This document shows positions 51,020-60,276 of a DNA stretch of 64,000 nt, piece after piece. The number at the start of each line of letters is the position of its first letter. Within the stretch, counting starts at the first letter, position 1. The translations under genes and the position numbers were made by a program. The notes under the pieces were generated by a model. The model saw only the letters and a program-made list of their open reading frames with translations, had not been told where the DNA came from and did no database searches. This stretch comes from an uncultured Roseovarius sp. (GTDB lineage Bacteria; Pseudomonadota; Alphaproteobacteria; Rhodobacterales; Rhodobacteraceae), in the NCBI RefSeq assembly GCF_913057115.1, contig NZ_CAJXNN010000008.1, positions 30,612-94,611 of the forward strand. The letters are read 5' to 3'.

Positions 51020-51931
51020 TCAGATCAACACCAGCACCAAGATACTGACGGTCAATAGACCCATCCCCCAAACCTCGCGCGCCGTGATACGCTCGCGGAA
51101 TACCAGCACCGAGGCCAGCACCGAAAAGATCACCTCCACCTGCCCGACGGCAAACACCAAGGCCGCCGATTGCAGGGTGAAGGCGGTGAACCAGCACAGG
51201 CTGCCCCCCATGCTTGTTACCCCCATCCAGACCGCCACACGCCGGGCTTGCCAGACGGCGCGTAACTGCCCCGCCTCGCGCCATGCCAGCCACAGGCTCA
51301 GGCCCAGCGCCTGTACTGTGCTGACCACGGCCAGCGCAAGACCGGCGCGCACCAAGGCGTCGGCGCTGTCGATCTCCAGAGTCGCCCCGCGATAGCCCAC
51401 CGCCGAGACCGCGAACAAGGCCCCGGACAAAAGCCCCAAGGCCGCGCCCTTGTTGGCCACCCGCCGCAGGCTCAGCCCCGGCAGCCCCGCGTTGTCCGAC
51501 AGGATCACAACCCCCACCAAACCAAGCACGATGGCCGCCAGGGCGGGCGCGCTCACCCGGTCGCCCAGAACGATAAACCCCACAAGGGCCGTCTGGATCA
51601 CTTCGGTTTTCTTGAAGGTGATACCCACCGCGAAAGACCGCGCCGCAAACAGGGCCACAACACACCACGTCGCCAAAACCTGCGCCAAGGCCCCGCTCAG
51701 GGCGTAGATCCAAAAGTGACCGTTCAGCCGGGGCAGTGCCGCGCCCTGCACCCACAGATACCCCACGACCAAAGCAACCACGAAAGGCGCCGAATAGGCA
51801 AAGCGCGCCAAGGTGGCCCCACCTGCGCTCAAGCTCCCAAGGCTCAACTGTTTTTGCAGCATAAAGCGCAGCGTCTGAAACGCCGCCGCCGCAACCGAAA
51901 GGATGATCCAGGCCTCCATGAAGGCCCTCAT
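51020..51931 (-). CDS. DMT superfamily (EamA) transporter
   Basis: A 303-residue membrane protein with ten helices in two halves. The second half contains VTSMGGSLCWFTAFTLQSAA and VEVIFSVLASVLVFRERIT, a typical EamA end. An internal ATG at 51919 has a better ribosome site (GAGGG) than 51931, so the true start may be four residues in. Substrate unknown. The desaturase gene is 9 bases upstream on the same strand. Confidence 0.87.
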   Translation of the reverse strand: MRAFMEAWIILSVAAAAFQTLRFMLQKQLSLGSLSAGGATLARFAYSAPFVVALVVGYLWVQGAALPRLNGHFWIYALSGALAQVLATWCVVALFAARSFAVGITFKKTEVIQTALVGFIVLGDRVSAPALAAIVLGLVGVVILSDNAGLPGLSLRRVANKGAALGLLSGALFAVSAVGYRGATLEIDSADALVRAGLALAVVSTVQALGLSLWLAWREAGQLRAVWQARRVAVWMGVTSMGGSLCWFTAFTLQSAALVFAVGQVEVIFSVLASVLVFRERITAREVWGMGLLTVSILVLVLI

Positions 51932-51940
51932 GCCCCGTTT

Positions 51941-52849
51941 TTACGGCTTGGGCCAGAGCGGATGCGGCACCGGGTCTTTCGCGCGCAGCAAATGCCGGGC
52001 GAAAACCTCGCGATAAGAGGCATAGCGATAGCCATCGTTGCGCTCCAGGTAATGCGCGCGGCGCTCACGGTAGAGGGCAGGCAGGCGATACCACGGCACC
52101 TTGGGGTGCATATGGTGCACCACATGGAAATTGTTGTTCAGAAACAGCAGCGCCAAAAGTCCGCGATCCTCGATAATCACCGTCCGCCCGCGCGCCTTTT
52201 CATGGGCGCGATGTTCGAGGAAGGTGCGTATTTTCAGGATCGAAATGCCAAGATAGGCCGAGATGACATAGGCCCAGACCGGCATCGCCGAAACACTGAC
52301 AACCCACCAGATCACCAGCGCCACCGCCGGGATATGCCACAGCCACGCGCGCAGCACGTCCCGCGCACCCGCCCGAATGAGCCGCCAATCGCCCTGCATG
52401 AAGGCCACTTGCGACACCACCGGCCCGATCACCATCCGCCCCAAAAGCGTATTGTTGATCAACAAGATACGCCGCACCCAGCCCGGCAGGCGGACCCATA
52501 CCGTGGGGTCCATGTAATTGCTTTCCGGATCGTCATAGGGGTCGGTCAGAAACTCGTCGCGGTGGTGGGCAAGATGGGTGTCGCGGAACCGCTGATAGGG
52601 AACGAAGAGGCTCAGCGCGGGAAAAACCAAGGCCTCGTTCACCTTGTCATTCGCTGTCGGATGACCATGCAAGGCTTCATGGCACAGCGAGGAATGCAGC
52701 GCCGCAAAGACCCCGGCCATGACAACGCCCAAAGGCAGCCAAAGGTTGGCCAACCATGTGGTCGCCACGGCCCAACCGCCATAACAGACCAGCAGCAAGG
52801 CAATCGTTGGTGCCTCCTCCCGCAGTCGCGCCATGAACCGCTTACCCAT
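51941..52849 (-). CDS. Membrane fatty acid desaturase
   Basis: A 302-residue di-iron membrane desaturase or hydroxylase. Three histidine boxes are visible: HEALHGH, HLAHHRDE and HVVHHMHP, separated by hydrophobic pairs. It starts at ATG 52849, overlapping the DUF2061 stop by eight bases, so the two are co-translated. The substrate could be a fatty acyl lipid or a carotenoid; the box spacing does not decide. Confidence 0.88.
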   Translation of the reverse strand: MGKRFMARLREEAPTIALLLVCYGGWAVATTWLANLWLPLGVVMAGVFAALHSSLCHEALHGHPTANDKVNEALVFPALSLFVPYQRFRDTHLAHHRDEFLTDPYDDPESNYMDPTVWVRLPGWVRRILLINNTLLGRMVIGPVVSQVAFMQGDWRLIRAGARDVLRAWLWHIPAVALVIWWVVSVSAMPVWAYVISAYLGISILKIRTFLEHRAHEKARGRTVIIEDRGLLALLFLNNNFHVVHHMHPKVPWYRLPALYRERRAHYLERNDGYRYASYREVFARHLLRAKDPVPHPLWPKP

Positions 52850-53048
52850 AAACGCGCCCCCAGTTGATGCGCGCCCAAAGCCGCTCGTAAAGGACATACA
52901 TGGTCAGGCCGATCGCGGTGTTGATCACCGCCATGGCCCCACCCACCGCCGCCGATCCGGTCATCACCAGCCCGACAAGCGACATCACGGTCAATCCCAT
53001 GACATTCCACAAAACGGCTTTGACCAGCGTGCGCCGAGGCGTCTCCAT
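52842..53048 (-). CDS. DUF2061 small membrane protein
   Basis: A 68-residue protein with two TM helices. It shows the DUF2061 pattern: RTLVKAVLWNVMGLTVMSLV, the GAMAVINTAIGLTMYVLYER helix and the C-terminal WARINWGR. It is first of a DUF2061-desaturase unit divergent from an XRE regulator. Function unknown; the coupling suggests assistance to the desaturase. Confidence 0.9.
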   Translation of the reverse strand: METPRRTLVKAVLWNVMGLTVMSLVGLVMTGSAAVGGAMAVINTAIGLTMYVLYERLWARINWGRVYG

Positions 53049-53135
53049 GTCGTCCCTCCATTGTTTGAAACCACCTTTGGGCTACGGCAAAATCGGCCGC
53101 TCGCGCAGTCCGAATGTAGTTAACATTTTTTTGCA

Positions 53136-53155
53136 TTGATGATATTTATCACCAA
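53136..53155. promoter_or_regulatory. Near-perfect dyad at the XRE gene start (probable operator)
   Basis: TTGATGATA-TT-TATCACCAA (53136-53155) has 8 of 9 arm positions paired. It abuts the XRE start codon, in the 106-bp gap to the divergent DUF2061-desaturase unit. Binding here would repress the XRE gene itself and could affect the neighbour. Confidence 0.6.
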
Positions 53156-54012
53156 TGATGGAAAAAACCGACAAACGTCTGCGCGCCGATCAATTCCGCA
53201 CCCGCCTGTCCGAGGCGATGCGCGACCGCGGCACCAATCAAAGCGCGCTTGCGCGCGCCGTGGGTGTCGACCGTTCGACCATTTCCCAATTGCTCAAGGA
53301 CACGGGCGCGCGCCTGCCCAATGCCCAAGTCGTGGGGGAATGCGCCCGCGCGCTCGGCGTCTCGGCCGATTGGCTTTTAGGCCTCACCGACCGGCCCGAA
53401 ACCGCCGCTGATATACTGGCCAATACCATGGCCATGACCGAGGCCTCCCGCGCCCTCGTCGATGAACAGATCTTTCGCTGGCACCAAGAAGCCGCAGGCT
53501 TCAAAATCCGTCATGTGCCGGCGGGCCTGTCAGACATGCTCAAGACCCACGAGATGCTGGAATGGGAATACACCCCGCATCTGGGTCGCAGCACCCAACA
53601 GGCCATTGGTGCCTCACAGGACCGGCTGGAGTGGATGCGCAGCACGCAATCCGATTACGAAATCGCCATGCCGCTTTACGAGATCTATTCAATGGTGCGC
53701 GGCGAAGGCTATTACGCCGACCTGCCGCGCGACATTCGAACAGCCCAGGCCCAGCGCCTGATCGACGTCAGCCAGGACCTTTATCCGCGCCTGCGCGTCT
53801 ATCTTTTCGATGCCCGGCGGCTCTACTCCGCGCCGATCACCATCTTCGGCCCGCAAATGGCAGTGCTCTACATCGGGCAAACCTACATGGCCTTCCGCGA
53901 TACCGAACGGGTGCAGGCCCTCACCCAGCATTTCGATCATCTGGTACGTGAGGCACAGGTCACCGCCCGGCAATTCCCCGACCACCTTCGCGCGCTGTTG
54001 TCTGACATCTAA
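53155..54012 (+). CDS. XRE-family transcriptional regulator
   Basis: A 285-residue regulator. The N-terminal HTH (about 15-75) contains NQSALARAVGVDRSTISQLL and LGVSADWLLGLTDRP. The 200-residue C-terminal part, with FGPQMAVLYIGQTYMAF, is a predicted sensor region that I do not recognise. It has two ATG codons in tandem (53155, 53158) and no clear ribosome site. Divergence from the DUF2061-desaturase pair and the dyad in between suggest control of lipid modification. Confidence 0.85.
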   Translation: MMEKTDKRLRADQFRTRLSEAMRDRGTNQSALARAVGVDRSTISQLLKDTGARLPNAQVVGECARALGVSADWLLGLTDRPETAADILANTMAMTEASRALVDEQIFRWHQEAAGFKIRHVPAGLSDMLKTHEMLEWEYTPHLGRSTQQAIGASQDRLEWMRSTQSDYEIAMPLYEIYSMVRGEGYYADLPRDIRTAQAQRLIDVSQDLYPRLRVYLFDARRLYSAPITIFGPQMAVLYIGQTYMAFRDTERVQALTQHFDHLVREAQVTARQFPDHLRALLSDI

Positions 54013-54087
54013 CCTCTTACCGCCCCCGAAATCATTTCAGTGACCTCAGCGAGAGTCGCTTGGGAGCCTTGGGATTGAATTCGCTTG

Positions 54088-54405
54088 CTATGCTTTGGCA
54101 CGAGACAGGGCTTTGCGAGCCAACCCGCGCCATTCACGCCGCATGAGGTGTTTGGCCATCCCGCTCTGCTGGCGCTTGATGATATGGAAGACCTGACCGA
54201 CTGGCCGCACCACAGCCCCAACCCGCAGATCGACACCGCGCCGGTCTCGGCCAAACACCGCAAAACCTCTCCGATGTCGAGACGCATCCTGTCCGGATAT
54301 GCCCGGTTTCGCAGGAGGCTCATTAAAAAAATCGTCATCCAAAACCCAAAACTTCAGCCCAGCTGAAACAAACTTCACCAAATTGCGTTTGATTGAATCA
54401 CCCAT
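54088..54405 (-). pseudogene. Possible transposase remnant (C-terminal fragment, weak)
   Basis: The 54013-54462 gap has no normal gene. A minus-strand frame ends with PVGQVFHIIKRQQSGMAKHL and WRGLARKAL, which loosely recalls the C-terminus of IS5-type transposases (VEHxFxxIKRQFG...RGLAKN). GC is a little lower than its surroundings. No inverted repeats or start with ribosome site were found. It may instead be non-coding. Confidence 0.25.
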
Positions 54406-54462
54406 CCGTGGCTTCCTGCCGCGTCAGATGGAATTCCAATGGTTACGCAGGACGGATGAGAC

Positions 54463-55914
54463 ATGGCTGAGACTAAACTGAACTATATCGCGGGCGAATG
54501 GGTGGCCGGACAATCCGAGATCGAAAACCGCAACCCTTCCGACCTCAGCGATCTGGAGGGCATGTATACTCAGGCCAGCCAAGACCAACTCGAAACCGCC
54601 CTCGACGCCGCCAAAGAGGCACAGGCCGAATGGGCCGCCTATGGCCTTGAGCGCAAGCAAGCGGTGCTGATGTCCATCGGCAACGAGTTGATGGCGCGCG
54701 CCGATGAACTGGGCGAATTGCTCAGCCGGGAAGAGGGCAAACCCCGCGCCGAAGGCCGGGGTGAGGTTTACCGCTCGGGTCAGCATTTCACCTATTACGC
54801 CGCCGAAATCCTGCGCCAACTGGGCCAGAACGCGCAATCCGTGCGCCCCGGCGTCGAAGTGGATATCAAGCGTGAACCGGTCGGCGTTGTCGGCGTGATC
54901 TCGCCCTGGAACTTCCCCACCGCCATTCCGGCGTGGAAAATCGCCCCCGCGCTGGCCTATGGCAACGCCGTGGTCTGGAAACCGGCCAACCTCGTGCCCG
55001 GTTCGGCCCATGCGCTGGCCGAAATCATCTCGCGTCAGGACATTCCCAAAGGTCTTGTGAACCTCGTGATGGGCTCGGGCGGCGGCATCGGTCAGGCGCT
55101 GGCCGAAAGCGCCAAGATCGACGCGATGACCTTCACCGGCTCGGTCCCCGTGGGCCGTGGCATTGCCGCCGCTGGCTTGGAAAACATGACCAAGCTGCAA
55201 ATGGAAATGGGCTCCAAGAATGCGCTGGCGGTGATGGACGATGGCGATCTGGACGTGGCCGTCGCCATGACCCTCAACGGCGCCTTCAGCGGCACAGGCC
55301 AGAAATGCACCGCCTCCTCGCGCCTCGTCGTACATGAGGGCATCCATGACGCCTTCGTCGAAAAACTGGTTGCCGCCACCAAGGCGATGAAAGTGGGCCA
55401 CGCGCTGGAAGAGGGCACCCAGATGGGCCCTGTGATCAGCGAAAGCCAGCTTTCGGAAAACCTCAACTGGGTCGAAAAAGGCCGCGCCGAAGGGGCCGAA
55501 CTGGCCTGTGGCGGCGAACGCCTGAACATGCCGCACGAAGGCTACTACATGTCGCCGGGCGTCTTCGTGAACGCCACCAACGACATGGCGATCAGCCGCG
55601 AGGAACTTTTCGCGCCGATCACCAACGTGATCAAAGTAGGCAGCTATGACGAGGCGCTGGCCACCGTCAACGACACCCGCTTTGGCCTCAGCTCGGGGAT
55701 CATCACCAGCTCGCTGGCCCGCGCGTCGCACTTCAAGCAAAACGCCCGCACCGGGATTGTCACCGTCAACCTGCCCACCGGCGGCATGGACTATCACGTG
55801 CCCTTCGGCGGGCGCGGCGACAGCTCTTACGGCCCGCGCGAACAGGGCCAAGCCGCGGCCGAGTTCTTCACCACCATGAAGACCACCTACACCGCCGCCG
55901 GCACGCCGGAGTAA
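54463..55914 (+). CDS. NAD(P)-dependent aldehyde dehydrogenase (semialdehyde type)
   Basis: A 483-residue ALDH. The oxyanion Asn is in SPWNFPTAIPAWKIAPAL, NAD-site FTGSVPVGRGI, catalytic Glu in LQMEMGSKN and catalytic Cys in GQKCTASSR. The Ser/Lys-rich C-terminal PFGGRGDSSYGPREQG is typical of the alpha-ketoglutaric semialdehyde dehydrogenase subgroup. It begins the five-gene set through 60917; the M19-like gene follows 5 bases later. In context it would oxidise an aldehyde released from the substrate imported by the BCCT carrier. Confidence 0.88.
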   Translation: MAETKLNYIAGEWVAGQSEIENRNPSDLSDLEGMYTQASQDQLETALDAAKEAQAEWAAYGLERKQAVLMSIGNELMARADELGELLSREEGKPRAEGRGEVYRSGQHFTYYAAEILRQLGQNAQSVRPGVEVDIKREPVGVVGVISPWNFPTAIPAWKIAPALAYGNAVVWKPANLVPGSAHALAEIISRQDIPKGLVNLVMGSGGGIGQALAESAKIDAMTFTGSVPVGRGIAAAGLENMTKLQMEMGSKNALAVMDDGDLDVAVAMTLNGAFSGTGQKCTASSRLVVHEGIHDAFVEKLVAATKAMKVGHALEEGTQMGPVISESQLSENLNWVEKGRAEGAELACGGERLNMPHEGYYMSPGVFVNATNDMAISREELFAPITNVIKVGSYDEALATVNDTRFGLSSGIITSSLARASHFKQNARTGIVTVNLPTGGMDYHVPFGGRGDSSYGPREQGQAAAEFFTTMKTTYTAAGTPE

Positions 55915-55919
55915 AGCGC

Positions 55920-56915
55920 ATGACCTACCGCATGGACTGCCTGCAATATGCCAACTGGTCCGAAAAGGTCTTCCGCCAGATGCGCGAAGGCGGCGTCGAT
56001 GCGGTGCATGTCACCATCGCCTACCACGAGAATTTCCGCGAAACCGTCCTAAATATCGAGAAATGGAACCGCTGGTTCGAACAATTCCCCGACCTGATCT
56101 TTCACGGGGAATGGGCCAGCGACGTGGAAAAAGCCCGCGCAACCGGGCGCACGGCGATTTTCTTTGGTTTCCAAAACCCCTCGCCCATCGAGGATGACAT
56201 CGGCCTTGTCGAAGTGCTGCACAAACTGGGCGCGCGCTTCATGCAACTCAGCTACAACAACCAATCGCTTCTGGCGACGGGATGTTACGAGGCCGAAGAC
56301 CCGGGGCTAACCCGCATGGGCAAACAGGTCATCAAGGAGATGAACCGCGTCGGGCTGGTCGTCGACATGAGCCATTCGGCCGACCGCTCCACCATCGAGG
56401 CGGCGGAGATTTCCGAACGCCCCATCGCCGTGACCCACGCCAACCTGCACGCATGGCAACCCGCCCTTCGGAACAAGCGTGACGATGTGGTGCGTGCCGT
56501 GGTGGAAAACGGCGGCATGATGGGCTTTTCGCTTTACCCTCACCACCTCAAGGACAAGGGCGATTGCACCTTGCAGTCTTTCTGTCAGATGGTGGCGCAG
56601 GCGGCGGAGAAATTCGGGGCCGAACATTTCGGCATCGGCAGCGACCTTTGCCAAGATCAACCCGACAGCGTGGTGGAATGGATGCGCGTGGGCCGCTGGT
56701 CGAAAGAAATCGACTATGGCGAAGGCTCTGCCGCCAACCCCGGCTTCCCGCCCATGCCCGATTGGTTCCGCGATAACCGCGACTTTGGCAACATCGAAAA
56801 AGGCCTGCGCGACGTGGGCTTTTCCGACGCAGAGGTCGCCGGCCTGATGGGCGACAACTGGCACCGTTTCTTTGCAGAAAACTTCACCCCGGCCAACGCG
56901 CAGCCGGACTCGTAA
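55920..56915 (+). CDS. M19 (renal dipeptidase)-like protein with altered metal site
   Basis: A 331-residue TIM-barrel protein of the M19 family. His152 (DMSHSADRS), His173 (AVTHANLH) and Asp242 (GIGSDLCQD) correspond to conserved ligands and base. The N-terminal metal pair HxD, normally in DGHND, is replaced by MDCLQYANW, and the bridging Glu is Gln85 (FFGFQNPSP). A binuclear zinc peptidase site is therefore unlikely in standard form. It is probably a different hydrolase or lyase acting on a small amine compound, given its place between an ALDH and a BCCT carrier. GGAG lies just before the start. Confidence 0.85.
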   Translation: MTYRMDCLQYANWSEKVFRQMREGGVDAVHVTIAYHENFRETVLNIEKWNRWFEQFPDLIFHGEWASDVEKARATGRTAIFFGFQNPSPIEDDIGLVEVLHKLGARFMQLSYNNQSLLATGCYEAEDPGLTRMGKQVIKEMNRVGLVVDMSHSADRSTIEAAEISERPIAVTHANLHAWQPALRNKRDDVVRAVVENGGMMGFSLYPHHLKDKGDCTLQSFCQMVAQAAEKFGAEHFGIGSDLCQDQPDSVVEWMRVGRWSKEIDYGEGSAANPGFPPMPDWFRDNRDFGNIEKGLRDVGFSDAEVAGLMGDNWHRFFAENFTPANAQPDS

Positions 56916-56957
56916 GGGCCCCTAGCCCGCCATTGGGATGTTCACAGGGAGGAAAGA

Positions 56958-58517
56958 ATGTCCGACACCACCCAAACAACGCAGGCGGGCCAATCCCACT
57001 TGCACCACATCAACAAGCCGCTATTCGCCATCACCGGCGGCTTCATCGCCGCCTTCTGTCTGGTAGCGCTTTATGACCTCGACCTGCTCTCATCCATGGT
57101 CGACGCGGGCTTTGCCTTCTCGGCCAAATATTTTGGCCTCTACTGGCAAATCCTTCTGCTGGCGACCTTCCTGATTGGCCTTGTTCTGGTCATCCTGCCG
57201 GGCGGCAAGGCGATCATGGGCAACCTTGCCGCGCCGGAATTCCCGGTGTTCCAATGGGGTGCGATGATCATGTGCACCCTGCTGGCCGGCGGCGGTGTCT
57301 TCTGGGCCGCGGGCGAGCCGATGGCGCATTTCCTCTCCTCCCCGCCCTACTTCGGCGCCGAAAGCGGCACCCCGGACGCGGTCAATTCCGCGCTGGCGCA
57401 AAGCTTCATGCACTGGGGCTTTCTGGCATGGGCCATATTGGGCGCGCTGACCACCGTGATGCTGATGCATTACCACTATGAAAAGGGCCTGCCGCTGTCG
57501 CCGCGCACCCTGCTTTACCCGGTCTTCGGGGACAAAGCGATCAACGGCCCTATCGGCCTGATTGCCGATGCCTCCTGCATCATCGCCGTGGTGGCGGGCA
57601 CCGTTGGCCCGATTGGTTTTCTGGGCCTGCAAGTCAGCTATGGCCTGAATGACCTTTTCGGTATCCCCGACACCTTCACCACACAGGCACTTGTCATCCT
57701 TGCGCTGGTGGCGATCTACACCCTCTCGGCGGCCACGGGCCTTTCGAAAGGCATCCAGATCCTCAGCCGCTTCAACGTCATCCTTGCCGCGCTCTTGCTG
57801 CTTTTCATGCTGGTCGCCGGGTCCACCGGGTTCATCTTCAAAGGCTTCTTTGGCGGCATGACCACCTATATCTCCGATTTCTTCGGCATGGCGCTTTACC
57901 GCGGCGAAGCCGGCATCTTCGGCGATCCCGGCTGGCTGGGCTGGTGGACCGTGTTCTTCTGGGGCTGGTTCCTTGGCTATGGCCCGCTGATGGCGATGTT
58001 CATCGCGCGCATCTCGCGCGGGCGCTCGATCCGCTCGATCGTCATCATGCTGTCGATCGTGGCGCCCATCGTCACGGCCTTCTGGTTCACCATCGTCGGC
58101 GGCACCGGCATCAACGCGGAACTGACCAACCCCGGCACGGTCTCCACGGCGTTTGAGGGCTTCAACCTGCCGGCCGCCCTGCTGGCAATCACCCAATCGC
58201 TGCCGATGGGCTTTATCGTCTCGGTGCTGTTCCTGATCCTGACCACCGTCTTCGTGGCCACAACGGGCGACTCGATGACCTATGTGATCTCGGTCGCCAT
58301 GTCGAATGAAGACCGCCCCGCCCTGCCGGTGCGCCTCTTCTGGGGCGTGGCCATGGGCGTCATGGCCCTGATCCTGATCTACACAGGCTCCGGCGGCGTC
58401 GGCAAACTGCAAAGCTTCATCGTCGTCACCGCCGTGCCGGTGTCGCTGGTGCTGCTGCCCTCGCTCTGGGATGCGCTGCGCATCACCCTCGCCAAAGGAC
58501 GCGAGGCGCAAAACTGA
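56958..58517 (+). CDS. BCCT-family transporter, unusual substrate-site residues
   Basis: A 519-residue carrier with 12 TM helices. The family signature FIARISRGRSIR is present. The aromatic segment before it reads FFWGWFLGYGPLMAM, where choline/betaine carriers have a Trp-rich WWxSWAPFVG; at least one box Trp is replaced by Tyr and the Pro-Phe pair is changed. This suggests a quaternary ammonium or sulfonium compound other than standard betaine. GGGAGGA ribosome site; a hairpin follows at 58526. Confidence 0.9.
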   Translation: MSDTTQTTQAGQSHLHHINKPLFAITGGFIAAFCLVALYDLDLLSSMVDAGFAFSAKYFGLYWQILLLATFLIGLVLVILPGGKAIMGNLAAPEFPVFQWGAMIMCTLLAGGGVFWAAGEPMAHFLSSPPYFGAESGTPDAVNSALAQSFMHWGFLAWAILGALTTVMLMHYHYEKGLPLSPRTLLYPVFGDKAINGPIGLIADASCIIAVVAGTVGPIGFLGLQVSYGLNDLFGIPDTFTTQALVILALVAIYTLSAATGLSKGIQILSRFNVILAALLLLFMLVAGSTGFIFKGFFGGMTTYISDFFGMALYRGEAGIFGDPGWLGWWTVFFWGWFLGYGPLMAMFIARISRGRSIRSIVIMLSIVAPIVTAFWFTIVGGTGINAELTNPGTVSTAFEGFNLPAALLAITQSLPMGFIVSVLFLILTTVFVATTGDSMTYVISVAMSNEDRPALPVRLFWGVAMGVMALILIYTGSGGVGKLQSFIVVTAVPVSLVLLPSLWDALRITLAKGREAQN

Positions 58518-58525
58518 CAAAATCC

Positions 58526-58551
58526 TAGGGCGGCCTTAACGGGCCGCCCTA
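58526..58551 (+). terminator. Hairpin after the BCCT gene (attenuator)
   Basis: TAGGGCGGCC (58526-58535) pairs with GGCCGCCCTA (58542-58551). It is followed by TATGTTTCTG, a poor U-tract, and the next gene starts 31 bases on. It probably reduces rather than ends readthrough. Confidence 0.65.
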
Positions 58552-58581
58552 TATGTTTCTGACATAGGAAGGAGGAGCCTT

Positions 58582-60276
58582 ATGGAACAAACCGCCGGAA
58601 AACCCATTCCCCCGCGTGACCCCAACCATGTGATGCAACTGCATCGCCTCGGCTCCTTCCATCAATCCCGCCTCAGCTTCATGCGCATCCTGCTGCGCCG
58701 GCTGGAGGGTGAGGGCTGGACCTTCGACCGCCCCGTGTTCGACATCAACGCAAAAGGCGTTGGCCGCGCGGTCTATTCCGCCCATGGCCCCGACCGCAGC
58801 TATAGCCTTGTCGCCTTCGCCAATGACTTGCCGCCCGAAAAACGCTCGGACCGGGTGATTGCCACAGAATGGGATGCCACCTTTACCCTGTTCGATGGCG
58901 TACCCACCACTGAAGACCTTGACCGCCTCGCCGATAACGTGCCGAAACAAGAGGCCGGGCGCGTCTCGGAAAAAGAACTCTCGCTCAGCCGCGCCAACCG
59001 CTCGGTCCGGCTTTGGGATCACGTGGTCGATTGCCTCTCAAAAGGCCAACAACCCGACCGCCAGAAAGTGGCCGATGTGGGCTACCTCATGCGCACCACG
59101 GCCGTTTACGGCTCGGGCAAATTCGGCGCGGCGGATCGCGAAATGACCGCCGACCGCCCCGAATTCCTGGCCCCCTTCCAAGTCGAAATGCTCTCGGTCT
59201 TCCTCACCCGCGCCTTCGTCATGGACCTCGTGGAACATATGGCCAAGATGCGCGCCCCCGACACCGCCGTGCCGCTTGACCCTGACCTGCGCCGCCGCTT
59301 CGGCATCGGCAATTCCACCGGGCTTGGCATGGCCCCCTTCCTGCTCAACCACCCCGCTCTTCTCAACAACTGGATCGGCGCGCGGGAGGAGGCGCTCTCG
59401 CGCATCCGCAGCCTTGAAACCGCCCATGCGACCGAGGTGGAAACCTTCCGCCGCTTCGCCCTGCGCGCGCGCCTGCATGCCGAGGAATGGACCTCCGAAC
59501 ACCCGGTTCAAATCGAAAAACTCGCTGCTCTACGCAAGGATATGGCCACCCTGCTGGCCCATCTCGACAGTCTTGACCTGACCGCCGACATGCCCTGGAA
59601 CCGCCTCTGGCTCTGGGCCGAAGGGGCGCTTTCGGTCGAGGGCCAGGAACTTCTGGCCTCGCTGCTGATGGAACCCTACCCGCATCTGGTGGACGGCATG
59701 GCAACCTGCATGGCCGCCGATGAACCCGCCACATGGCGCATCAACGGGGCCATGCCGCTGGAGGAGTTGCGCGCATTGGTCAAGGATATCTACGGCTGGG
59801 CGCTCGACATCGACTGGACCGCACGCGAGGCACAGGCCCGCGTCTGGTACACCTCCGAGGCCAAACTCGAACCCCGCCTCGGCGAACGCTTCGAGGAAGA
59901 TCTGGACGCCTACGAACAACCCCTCTGCCCGGGACGCGACGCCGCGCGCATGCATGCCGACCTGCAAGCCTCAAACGAGGCCACAGTCGCCGGGTTCCTC
60001 ATGCGCCACCCCGAACACCGCCATGTCGCCCGCCGCGCACAGATCGCGGGCCGCCTGCCCTATGCCGAAATCCGCGACAACACCATTGATGCCAGTGTCA
60101 TGCCCATCGACATGCTGCGCCTGAAACTCAGCTTTTTCGGGGCCTGCCATTTCGACCCACGCTCGGACCGCTGGCTGCGGATCAACATGTACCAACACGC
60201 CCCCTTCCCCCATGAACTGGGCGACCGCTCCGGCGATGACTGGGCCTATCCGTTTCTGAAGGAGGGCGTTGTATGA
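58582..60276 (+). CDS. Uncharacterised 564-residue cytoplasmic protein
   Basis: No signal peptide, TM helix or known motif recognised. Strongly structured regions include DPNHVMQLHRLGSFHQSRLS at the start, a conserved-looking GYLMRTTAVYGSGKFGAADR in the middle and the C-terminal FGACHFDPRSDRWLRINMYQ. It has several His and Trp clusters that could bind metal or cofactor. AAGGAGG precedes the ATG. It overlaps the DUF3726 gene by ATGA, so the two proteins are probably made together and may form a complex. It is a good candidate for a novel enzyme in the cluster. Confidence 0.75.
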   Translation: MEQTAGKPIPPRDPNHVMQLHRLGSFHQSRLSFMRILLRRLEGEGWTFDRPVFDINAKGVGRAVYSAHGPDRSYSLVAFANDLPPEKRSDRVIATEWDATFTLFDGVPTTEDLDRLADNVPKQEAGRVSEKELSLSRANRSVRLWDHVVDCLSKGQQPDRQKVADVGYLMRTTAVYGSGKFGAADREMTADRPEFLAPFQVEMLSVFLTRAFVMDLVEHMAKMRAPDTAVPLDPDLRRRFGIGNSTGLGMAPFLLNHPALLNNWIGAREEALSRIRSLETAHATEVETFRRFALRARLHAEEWTSEHPVQIEKLAALRKDMATLLAHLDSLDLTADMPWNRLWLWAEGALSVEGQELLASLLMEPYPHLVDGMATCMAADEPATWRINGAMPLEELRALVKDIYGWALDIDWTAREAQARVWYTSEAKLEPRLGERFEEDLDAYEQPLCPGRDAARMHADLQASNEATVAGFLMRHPEHRHVARRAQIAGRLPYAEIRDNTIDASVMPIDMLRLKLSFFGACHFDPRSDRWLRINMYQHAPFPHELGDRSGDDWAYPFLKEGVV

